Positions 47,501-54,500 of a DNA stretch of 64,000 bases are shown one piece after another. The stretch is from positions 32,111,905 to 32,175,904 of the forward strand of contig CM037870.1 in the NCBI GenBank assembly GCA_021292105.1, in the 5' to 3' direction. Each line of letters opens with the position of its first letter. The stretch's first letter is position 1. A model generated the notes under the pieces. It made no database searches and was not told the origin of the DNA. It was given only the letters and a program-made list of their open reading frames with translations. A program made the position numbers and the translations under genes. The DNA comes from Anadara kagoshimensis. Its lineage: Eukaryota > Mollusca > Bivalvia > Arcoida > Arcidae.

Positions 47501-47988
47501 CACTTTTCAGTCTTTGTTTGGAAGATAAAGCATCGCAATTATCATGTTGAGATTTCTATACATCATTTACAAAAATCTAGTCTTATAGTCTTATATTATC
47601 TGGTTTCTTTCAACATGTTGTTTTGTATTGCCGCTTGTTTCAGCAAAACACTATCAGGTTGCCAGGACATTTCGTTTTTCGTTTTTCTAGCCTCAAAACA
47701 ATTATAACACTTAGACACTATAATGAACTTTACAGTCGCTGTGAAATAGGAAAGTGCTCACTTATCCATTCAGTTGGTATCAAAGTAAAAATTTTTTAGT
47801 CAAACCGTTAACAAATTCTAAGTATGTTTTCATTCTGTTTTCAGATTTATCTATTGTTTGGGCATATCATGATAAACTACCTTGCTGCCATCCCAATAGC
47901 TGCAACGTTTGAATATCCATTCGTAAATTTGGAGAGAGCTGTTAAAAGAAAACTATTGAAAGACAATGAGTTAAAAATATCAAGCTGA
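19867..47988 (+). CDS. Nose-resistant-to-fluoxetine-like (NRF + acyltransferase 3) membrane protein, 15 exons, 962 aa
   Basis: The exons are 19867-20683, 31035-31246, 32102-32192, 33673-33763, 34741-35069, 36484-36669, 37619-37712, 38243-38341, 38929-39109, 39998-40077, 40574-40672, 43947-44079, 46176-46365, 47114-47256 and 47845-47988 (TGA). All phases agree. Residues 1-20 are a signal peptide. A long N-terminal region leads into the NRF domain (CYLHTMGFLDHL, GEKWALEMLDAVGKPPQG, then Cys-rich to about 400). The first membrane helix is at about 405-424, followed by a polar cytoplasmic loop (425-513) and roughly ten more helices of the acyltransferase-3 fold. Landmarks are GVRVLSMVMIMLGNSY (548-562), DTFLMLSG (601-608), QRYFRITP (about 636-643), FIKPWCR and YLLHPVMM (His893). 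The family is named after C. elegans nrf-6, implicated in lipid or yolk and drug transport; the chemistry of animal members is unproven. The usual His of helix 2 (LGH) is Asn560. The donor of exon 5 (GTTTGT) is weak but phase and homology support it. AATAAA at 48173 is a likely poly(A) signal. Confidence 0.93.
20684..21928. other. NRF intron 1, first part
   Basis: Non-coding. Around 20800-20925 there is a degenerate SINE-like tail in the sense direction (GGTTTCCTCTATTATCGAAG, then ATATAAGTGAAAGAAC). Nothing else is recognised. Confidence 0.4.
21941..22278 (-). mobile_element. Full-length tRNA-derived SINE, 338 bp, minus strand
   Basis: Read on the minus strand, it starts with CACTGCGGTAGCTCAGTTGG (A box) and has GGGTTCGAACCCCGG (B box). 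It ends ACACCATTACTCAACTCAAC. The 12-bp target duplication TCCGACAACAAT flanks it (21929-21940 and 22279-22290). The B box here is perfect, so this copy is young. Its length and order match the copy at 13413. Confidence 0.94.
22330..23350. other. NRF intron 1, non-coding
   Basis: AT-rich with no recognised element. The 70-codon frame at 22588-22800 has no recognisable domain and no splice context that fits the NRF gene, so I do not call it. Confidence 0.4.
23357..23780. repeat. Two-copy tandem duplication, period about 187 bp
   Basis: CTTTTATTACTTCTTGTATT, GTCTAAG, TTTCTCACTGCCTAG and GTATTGTATAGCTATACTGT occur in order in 23378-23528 and again in 23567-23702. The copies differ at scattered bases and by small indels. 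Confidence 0.9.
23826..26735. mobile_element. Pearl/Helitron-like element with internal tandem array
   Basis: The 5' end reads TCATTAGCTCACCTGACC with a GACC-GAA-GGTC hairpin and a (GTGTGTGC)n tract. The 3' end has TCAGGTGAGCG, then the palindrome GGCCCATGGGCC and TCTTGT. In between are unique flanks and the 24371-26660 tandem array. A second copy with the same ends lies at 32643-33545. This layout (hairpins, internal tandem core, palindrome before CTTGT) is that of non-autonomous bivalve pearl/Helitron-like elements. No coding capacity. Confidence 0.8.
24371..26660. repeat. Tandem array, 16 units of about 145 bp
   Basis: AAAACTATAAA recurs about every 145 bp from 24390 to about 26565, giving 16 units. 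Each holds GTATAGGCATGTATATTAGA, ATGTTGTAGGTATTGATAC, ATCATTTTGATGTATAGAAA and GGTTCAAAGGTCAAGGTCAC. Units are nearly identical apart from a few recurring variants. The first and last units are the most diverged, as expected if unequal exchange homogenises the centre. Confidence 0.95.
26790..26855. repeat. (TA)n microsatellite
   Basis: Alternating TA with two ATTATA interruptions. Confidence 0.95.
26879..27061. mobile_element. MITE, ACAGTCMAACCTG family
   Basis: The element starts AGTCCAACCTGCCTTAAAGG and ends GGCCTTTATAGACATGTTTG then GCTGTA, an imperfect inverted pair. The inside has TGTTCTTTATTCATATTATT and ATATAAAGGCCACCTGTCC. Sister copies lie at 28106, 30302, 31302, 54084 and 54379. 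Confidence 0.85.
27062..28105. other. NRF intron 1, with a Penelope-type fragment
   Basis: Mostly unique non-coding sequence. At about 27765-27935, TACTCCCTTAAGGAAAGT-like sequence leads to AATTGTATTCCGAAACAGCC, GTCTAGTGCTGT and GGTATATTATGTAAT. This is the 3' segment also seen at 51120-51306 and 53620-53800. Confidence 0.6.
28106..28292. mobile_element. MITE, ACAGTCMAACCTG family
   Basis: CAGTCCAACCTGCCTTAAAG at the left and GGCCTTTATAGACAGGTTTG then ACTGTA at the right are imperfect inverse copies. The interior matches the copy at 26879. Confidence 0.87.
28293..29400. other. NRF intron 1, non-coding
   Basis: A short Penelope-type tail piece lies at about 28498-28560 (TTACTTCTGGATTGTGATTC). 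The rest is AT-rich and unrecognised. Confidence 0.45.
29403..29595. repeat. Compound (CA)n/(GA)n microsatellite
   Basis: (CA)n and (GA)n blocks alternate for about 190 bp. The cysteine/serine/leucine-rich frames on the minus strand come from this and are not genes. Confidence 0.97.
29931..30066 (+). mobile_element. 5'-truncated SINE
   Basis: It starts CCCTGCTGTATAATGCCATT and ends GACGTTAAACACCATTACTC then CTCAACTCGACT. It matches the 3' third of the full-length SINE, with the head missing. Confidence 0.9.
30067..31034. other. NRF intron 1, last part, with one MITE
   Basis: A diverged copy of the ACAGTCMAACCTG MITE lies at about 30302-30474. The rest is AT-rich. The intron ends with a T-rich tract and TTTCAG at 31034. 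Confidence 0.6.
31302..31485. mobile_element. MITE, ACAGTCMAACCTG family
   Basis: TACAGTCCAACCTGCCTCAA at the left and TTTATAGACAGGTTTGACTG then TA at the right are inverse copies. The interior matches its sisters. It lies in NRF intron 2, 56 bp after the donor. Confidence 0.9.
32643..33545. mobile_element. Second pearl/Helitron-like element, short array
   Basis: The 5' end reads TTAGCTCACCTGAGTC with a TGAG-TCAAAAGG-CTCA hairpin. The 3' end reads GTGAGCGTTAAGGCCCATGG then GTCTCTTGT. It shares CTTCTCCTCYRAAACTACTG and GGTTACGCGTTTTTTGCGT with the copy at 23826. Only about two to three diverged core units (GTTCAAAGGTCAAGGTCAC) are present. It lies in NRF intron 3. Confidence 0.82.
33853..33898. 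repeat. Short perfect hairpin
   Basis: TTAAGAATTGACTTTC and GAAAGTCAATTCTTA are inverse copies around a loop of about 12 bp. It lies in NRF intron 4. Confidence 0.85.
33900..34740. other. NRF intron 4, remainder
   Basis: No recognised element. It ends with TACAG at 34740 before exon 5. Confidence 0.4.
35455..35865. mobile_element. Probable TIR element in NRF intron 5
   Basis: The segment 35521-35582 (ATGGCGGGG, TTACGTTGTCATGACGA, ATTTACGTAGGTT) is inverted at 35738-35800 (AACCTACGTAAATAATAAAT, CGTCATGATTACGTCA, ACCGCCATTG). A smaller hairpin (GTGTGTTAAA/TTTAACACAC) lies at the left edge. The outer ends are not certain. CAGACAGTAAACCC recurs directly near 35998, just outside. Confidence 0.7.
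35866..38242. other. NRF introns 5 (end), 6 and 7
   Basis: Around exons 6 (36484-36669) and 7 (37619-37712) the introns are AT-rich with no recognised element. Short phrases such as AAAGGTTCYTAG recur near 36220-36400 but no repeat unit could be fixed. Confidence 0.4.
39430..39997. other. NRF intron 9, latter part
   Basis: A short Penelope-type end piece (TTCTGAAACAGCCGTCTAGT) lies at about 39562-39584, next to an A/C-rich run. The rest is AT-rich. The open frame running through exon 9 into the intron to 39430 is a read-through frame only. Confidence 0.45.
40734..40976. mobile_element. MITE, TATAGGCAAAC family, 243 bp
   Basis: TATAGGCAAACAACATTGAC at the left and GTCAATGTTGTTTGCCTATA at the right are perfect inverse copies over at least 20 bp. 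It lies in NRF intron 11, immediately followed by a Penelope-type tail fragment. Confidence 0.93.
40985..41145 (+). mobile_element. Penelope-type tail, antisense fragment
   Basis: AATCAAAACAAAACAAAAAC, ACGTGGACTTCCACCAGGGA and GAGTACCTCCTGC match the antisense tail seen at 50575 and 53425. Confidence 0.7.
41146..43946. other. NRF intron 11, remainder
   Basis: The intron holds the GACGTCA-like tandem repeat at 41830-41966. It also has a diverged Penelope-type piece from about 42060 (CATGTTTGAATCACAATTCA) to 42395 (TGATGAGGAATTCTATTCTA). The 116-codon frame at 42047-42397 runs across that piece and is not a gene. The rest is AT-rich. Confidence 0.5.
41830..41966. repeat. Five-copy 27-29-bp tandem repeat with ACGTCATAG core
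   Basis: ACGTCATAG starts at about 41834, 41861, 41890, 41919 and 41945. The full unit is about ACGTCATAGTTATTGACGAC plus AAAARA. A separate TGACGTCA lies at 41797-41804. Confidence 0.92.
44107..46175. other. NRF intron 12
   Basis: AT-rich. A Penelope-type 3' piece lies at about 45962-46040 (GCACTCCTGGTGGGAAATTG, GTCTAGTGCTGTAAAATTAA). No other element or gene is recognised. Confidence 0.45.
46366..47113. other. NRF intron 13 with Penelope-type antisense tail piece
   Basis: At about 46640-46765, ATCCATGTCCGAATCACAAT... wait-free match continues with AAACTTCCAACAGGGAAGTG, the antisense tail motif. The rest is AT-rich. Confidence 0.55.
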
Positions 47989-48474
47989 ACTAATTGTAAA
48001 TTTGAATTTGGGTATTGAGAATTTGGCAGCTAGTAATGAACAAGGCATTCTTGATATTTTAATATTTAAAATATTGTCAAAAATGTACATAATATACGTA
48101 GTCGGTAGTTAAATTTTGGAAAGTGCTTAATTTTTGTATTTTAATTTTAAAAAATGTTTATTTGATATTGAAAATAAAAAACCAATTTGAATTTCCGATG
48201 ACATTCAACAAAACTGAACCATGTGCCATAGAAGCTGAATGAAAAATGAAGATCATATTTGTTTCTTGTTTATTTTAAATTGAAGAATAATAAACAATCG
48301 TTCCACTAGTGTTATCGGTGGTTGGAAGATGTCATAATTTTAATACATGATCATTTTCATTAACTATATATTCACTGCAAGAAAGTTACATGTTTATGAA
48401 TTGTGTGTGCGTAGATTTTAATTGTTTTGATGTAAACTGTTTTGTTGCTTTAGATACAAATGGATGTAATAAGA

Positions 48475-48815
48475 ACACTCTGCAAACATGTTCCAACCCT
48501 ATCGGTGACTCGATCGCCGATCCCAAGGATACAATACTCCAATACATGTAGCCATTCCTGGTTTAAAATTTCTAGGCGTTATAGTTTGTTTCCTAATACT
48601 CGCAAAATGACATACAACGTATCAATAATTATACCCCATGTACATTTTACATGTAAAAACTATTGCCCATTCCATATCAATGACTCCATCGCCGACCCCA
48701 AGGTCACAATACTCCAATACAATGTATAGTTCTTTATACATGTAGCCAATCCTGGTTTAAAATTTCTAGGCATTATAGTTTGTTTCCAAATACTCCAAAG
48801 ATGACATACCTTTAA
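48475..48815. repeat. Two-copy tandem duplication, period about 184 bp
   Basis: ATCGCCGAYCCCAAGG, CAATACTCCAATACA, CCTGGTTTAAAATTTCTAGG and TATAGTTTGTTTCC occur in order at about 48510-48592 and again at 48690-48788. It lies downstream of the NRF stop. Confidence 0.88.
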
Positions 48816-49035
48816 CAATAGTTACAATCCCACGCTTGTTTTTCATGTAAAATTTCGTACTATAGGTAACCTCATTAAAACGGTGATCTAGCTATTCTCG
48901 TCCATGGCAGTTACCGCGATTGATTTTTCTTTATCTTTGTAAAAAAACATGTACAGTTATAGATGAATAATTTGTTTTGTCATTTTGTATTCAATTTCAA
49001 ATTTCAAAAATTGTATATTTTATTACTACAATGTA

Positions 49036-49038
<3 letters not shown>

Positions 49039-49076
<38 letters not shown>
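49039..49076. repeat. (CA)n microsatellite
   Basis: About 19 CA units. Confidence 0.97.
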
Positions 49077-49077
<1 letters not shown>

Positions 49078-49084
49078 TGATTGC

Positions 49085-49726
49085 GAAAATTAATGTTTAT
49101 TATTTAGAAAAATTCAGTAAAAAATAAAATGATGTGTTTTATTATTAATTTTGTGAGGACAACACCTTGACTCATCTGTACACTGTAGTATGTGTCACCT
49201 TTTAATTTTTTAATGTTTTACTTTTGTCTGTAAGACACGATTATACTTCTAATAAAAGGTTAGACAATACCTTTTTAGATTGCTGAACAGGAGATGCTTA
49301 CACTTCCGGAGCCCCTGGCATCACTTTCCTAGTGAAAATTCATGTGTTTTGCCAGTTGCAAAGTTGCTTTGAGATTGAGATTTGAACATAAACATGAATT
49401 GGTATGTTTTTATTATAACATTTGTTTTGTACTTTTTTATAATTATTGAAAAATGAAGGTACTGGACCGTAGCTAAAGCATCCCAGCATGAACACAAAAC
49501 AACAAAGAATGAAATTAGAACACAAGACAAAGATCATTCACTTGAAAATTTGAGAAGACTATATTTGTATTCGTCAACCCTGCAAATCTGCGGATAATTT
49601 GAAATTTAGATGTAAATATATATATGTTTATATTATTTCTAATATCCATGCCCTTTTCATTTTAAATAACACAGACAAATAATTCATTTTATGAGGTTTA
49701 AGTATCATTTGAAAAAGAAAAATTGG
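49085..49726. other. Intergenic sequence
   Basis: AT-rich, no gene or element recognised. The small minus-strand frames near 49321-49537 have no known domain. Confidence 0.4.
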
Positions 49727-49728
49727 AG

Positions 49729-50071
49729 AGTTGAGTTGAGTAATGGTGTTTAACGTCCCAGTCAAGAATATTTCACTTATATCGAGACGCCGCCAGCTAT
49801 AGGCGAAGGTGCAGAAATTTTGCCTGTGTGTTGCGCTGATGGCATTATACAGCAGGGTTCTTTATCGTGCCAAGCATACCAAGACACGGGACCTCATTTA
49901 TTTTAAGTTCCCATCCGAAAGAACCGTGACTTTTATTTTGTAATGCCGAGTGCTTGGCGAAAGAACAGTCACTACCCACTTTTAAGTCTTGGGTCAGACC
50001 CGGCCGGGGTTCGAACCCACGACCTCCCACTTACGGAGCCAGCACTCTACCAACTGAGCTACCGCAGTGGT
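49729..50071 (-). mobile_element. Full-length tRNA-derived SINE, minus strand
   Basis: Read on the minus strand: CCACTGCGGTAGCTCAGTTG, GGTAGAGTGCTGGCTCCG, GGGTTCGAACCCCGGCC, and a GACGTTAAACACCATTACTC tail. It is nearly identical to the copy at 21941-22278. A target duplication was not obvious. Confidence 0.93.
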
Positions 50072-50145
50072 TCAAAATCCACATGAAACTACATATTAAT
50101 TACTGGCGACTAATGGGATCCAAAATCAACAACAACAACAACAAG

Positions 50146-50390
50146 TATAGATAAACAAAATTGACCGGTACGCTTGACCTTTAATTAAAATAGTAATCAT
50201 GATGGACGAGTGCATTTACGTCTGTGGATCAAACCTGCTTATTTCCTCTACATAATGTAAACAATAATCATATGCCTTGTATTTTAAGATGAACTGCCTA
50301 TTCTAACACTTCCAAGGTATTAGCTGGATCCTTCTTTATGAAAATTCCTAATGGAAGGTCAAGCAGACAGGTCAATGCCGTTTGCCTATA
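50146..50390. mobile_element. MITE, TATAGGCAAAC family, 245 bp
   Basis: The left end TATAGATAAACAAAATTGAC and right end GTCAATGCCGTTTGCCTATA are inverse copies with several differences, so this copy is older than the one at 40734. GCTTGACCTTTAATTAAAAT is present inside. Confidence 0.88.
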
Positions 50391-50574
50391 ATATATCTAA
50401 ATGTTTAATAAAATGTCAATATATATCAATGGACCAATAAAACAAACTAAAGTTTTGTTTAGTCTAAACATTAAGATGCTTTCTAATTAAATCACGAAAT
50501 TTAAGATTTATAAGTCTTTTATATTTTTAAAAAGGTCTCTTGTACATAAATTGAGTAGATAAATCAAGAACAAA

Positions 50575-51306
50575 CATACTAGTTAATGTCCAAATCCAAA
50601 AGTAAAGTAAAAATTTGAAACTGACAAGTAATGTTAACACGTGATTTTCCACCAGGGATGTGAGACTGGGTTCTCCGTAAAGGTAAGCACCTCCTGTTTA
50701 GCTAGCTACACCCGTCACGTGTGTAATCAAAATTGTGTGAAGAAACATGGAACTATGGAAGGTCAAATATATCCACGGCAATCCTGGACACAGAGACATC
50801 AAACTTATCAACAATACTGTGATGACGGCCGAAACCATCTTCAAGTTTCCTGCTTTTTTGTTATTTATCACGTTCTATCTCTTAATTATCCTTCATTTAG
50901 AGATTATGTTTATGTCATCTATCCTTCTGAAATAAAAGGTACGACTGATTCTTCAAGTTTTCCTTCCTATTTAGGCATATACCTCAATTATCAACCCCAC
51001 GAAAAGCTACATTTGAAGCTGTACGACAAACCTTCATCCACGTTGGATATATTTTGCAAGATGGATTTGTTAAAGTGCATTTTAGTCCTTTTTCACATTT
51101 CAAAAATCTAAAATAAAAACTTAGGTATACTCCCTCATGCATAGTATTTCCATAGCGAAATTTTGTAAAATATATTTTAGTGCTTATCTTTTCAACATCT
51201 TGAAAACTAATTTCTGGTTTCACAATTTTGGTCCAAACACTAATGAAGAAGAATTCTATCCCTAAAAGGCCTGGTGCTGTAAAATTAAAACCGGTATAAT
51301 ATGTAA
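50575..51306 (+). mobile_element. Penelope-type retroelement fragment, rearranged
   Basis: From 50575 to about 50840 the element tail is antisense (CACCTCCTGTTTAGCTAGCT; TGTGATGACGGCC at the end). From about 50878 to 51065 there is reverse transcriptase in sense: LSLNYPSFRDYV, VIYPSEIKGTTDSSSFPSYL, LHLKLYDKPSS. From 51120 to 51306 comes the 3' segment ending GGTATAATATGTAAT. The fossil sits just upstream of the M6PR gene. Confidence 0.72.
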
Positions 51307-51582
51307 TTTAAACCACAGATCCGGTATATCTGCAGGTAGATGTCATCACAAACTCAGTAGGCAATAAATACGTATGCATCACTGATTATGCAAAGGTATA
51401 TTATTGTCAATAGTGTATACATGTATATGCCTTTTATTGTTGGGGATTCACCGGATTACCAGTAACTAGGGGGAACAAACCGAATCTTTGATAAGGGGAG
51501 TTAAGTGTGAATACGTTGAAAACAAGGAAGTAAATACCGACGATCTATTGCAGCACAAAGATTTTTACTTTTAACTCCAGTA

Positions 51583-54500
51583 ATGAAGTCGTATATTTTA
51601 CACTGCACATTCTTGTGTTTAGTGACGCAGTTATCTTTGTTTTTGTCCAGTGTGAAAGCTCAAGATGGATGCCAATTTCCTCATTTGAATCGGGGAGCTA
51701 CTCCGGCCAAAATGTTGCAACCAATTCAAGCACTTATTGGTAGAAGGTACTGTCTCTTATTTATATTTCTTATTTCATTAGTTATAATTTTTATGGTTTT
51801 TGGTTCTTTATGTGTGTGTTTTTATTTTTTTATTTGTGTAAACAAGTAAACTAAGATTTTATGTCTAGCACAGTCTCATGAGAGCATAGTATGTATGTTG
51901 TAGTCATGGTCATTGTCTTAAGAACGGGCAATATTGTATTAAAGGTACATTTTGTTTTGTTTGGTCGAATGAGCCATGTTTTCATTTTTTTCCACAGGTT
52001 CTTAAACGGAAAATGCTTATGGTATTTCTTAATTCATTAGTTCAGCATGGGTAGTTTACAGGTTCCGTGACGGAAACGTGGCTGAGGAATAACCAATGTT
52101 ATTTTATGAGATGCTTATTACCATTGTATAATCGATTAAACTGTAACCACGGTATCCTGTTATAGTATACAGTTATAATTACAAACTATATGCATATGAC
52201 AAAATAACAAAAAACACAACTCGCTTTGTAAGTGGGAGGCCGTTGGTTAGAACCATGACGGAGTCTGACCCAAACCTTGAAAGTGGGTAGTGACTGTTCT
52301 TCGAATAAGCACCATAAGCACTAGGTATTATTAAATGAAAGTTACGGTTCTTTTGAATGGGAACTTGAAATGCAGGAGGTCCTGTGTCACGGTATGCGTG
52401 GCACGATAAAGAACCCTGCTCTATAATGCCATCAGCGCAACGCACAGGGAAATATCCTGCACTTTTGCCTATAGCTGGCGACGTCTCGATCTGAGTAAAA
52501 TATTCTTTACTAGGAGTTTAAACACTATTACTCAACTCAATTCACAAAAATAATGAATAAGTTTAAAAACAAACTATAAAATATAATGATATTGATAAAA
52601 TGCATTTTTACAGATATAGTGTTATGAGTCAAAACCAGAAGTTCAGATTTGATATAGGTATATGCATTGAAGGTCCGGAATCATCTGAAGGGGCACGGTA
52701 CAAAGGTGTTGCAGTACTACTAATCGGGAACGGTGGTGGAATAGACAGAACAAAAAAAGTCATCGGAAAATATACAAATACTAAAATAATAAAAGGAAGT
52801 ATGTTTGATACATTTGTTTAATATTTTTTTTAACTTTTCTTTATTTTTCTGTTATAGTTTCCATATATTACTACATTACATTTACAATCAATAATTTTTT
52901 GTACATAAGAATAACGGTTATATTCAGTAAACAAGCATATCCAGTCAATCTAGTCAAGTGTGATTTCTAGTTTCGTTTGAATGGTTTATTGCGACGTCAA
53001 AAAGGCAGGCGTAAATGCGCTTAAGGGCTGAAATGAAACCCAAAAGGCGGGATTAAATGCTCTGAAGTCATAAATAGGGGTGGTCCATTCATAAAATCAA
53101 CAGATCAGAAATGAAAAGCAGTATTTTTAAAACCAAGATAATCTATTGGCCTTTGCAAATTCTAATGAGATATGTCAACCATTAATATCATAAATATAAG
53201 ACAAAACTTTTAATTTCGTTGTGGTTAACTGGATATAACTGGTAGTGTCGATTTTCCTATAAGCTTCCACACTGACAATTCTTTAAAATACTATTTCGCT
53301 TATAGCCTGTATACAACAAGAAAATAAAACTTAAGTCATTTCTAAAATTACTTTTGTACTGTCCGAAATATACTATTTTCTGAATTCCCTGCTAGTTAAA
53401 ATCTGAAAATGTTCATAATAAAAAACAAACATACTAATACATGTCCGAATCACAATCCAGAAGAAAAGTAAAAGTTTTTGAAGTTAGGTTAGACACGTAA
53501 ACAGCAGGTAAGTGAGGCCGGGTGCTCCGGAAGGGTAAGCATCTCCTGTTTAGCTAGCTACATTCGCCACGTGTGTAATCAAAATTGTGTAAAAGAAACA
53601 TGGAACTATGGGACGTAACTACGTTATACTCCCTCATGCAATGTATGTCTTTAGATATTTTGGTTAAGTTTACTTAGGATATTTTTACAAAACTTTGGAG
53701 ATATTTTGGTTCCACAATTTTGATCCAAGCACTACTGATGAGGAATTGTATTCCGAAACTGTCGTATAGTGCTGTAAAACAAAGATATAATACATAATTA
53801 TCTCAGGGTTTCGTGAAATAAGGATACCAAGGACTCCCCCGCTCTTATTTTTGTAGTCCTTTAAAGTAGATTTTTTAGCTTTGTTATGTATACTTGCTTA
53901 AAACGGTATTTATATTTCCTCAATTACTGACCATACAGAGTCACAATATCAGATCTACTGATCATTTGATCATTTGCTAAATGTTGTCATGGAAATACTC
54001 TTGATGTAGGGAGGAAGAAGATGGATTTACTTGCCAAATCTTACTGCCTGCCTATTTATATATCACAAATATAATTATGTTAGTACAGTAGGACCTGTCT
54101 TAAAGACCACCTCTATATAAAGGCCGGTAGAATTGTATTTCAATTGTTCTTTATTCATATCATCTTAACATGTATATAAAGGTCACCTGTCCATAAAGGT
54201 CACTTTTACTGGTTCCCTTGGGTGGCCTTTATATACAGGTTTGACTGAATATTAACAAGGGGTCTTATCAATCGGACAAGAAATTAATATCGTGTCAATA
54301 AAAAAAAACAATTTTTAAAATACTTAAAAGTATAAACCGTATAAGTTTAAAAGGTATATTTTATTTATTGTAATATTATACAGTCAAACTTTTCTATAAA
54401 GGTAATATAGAGGGCCAGTAAAGGTGGCCTTTATGGGCAGGTGGTTTTCATATACAGCTTTAAATAACATAAACAAAGAACAATCGAAACAAAATGTTAC

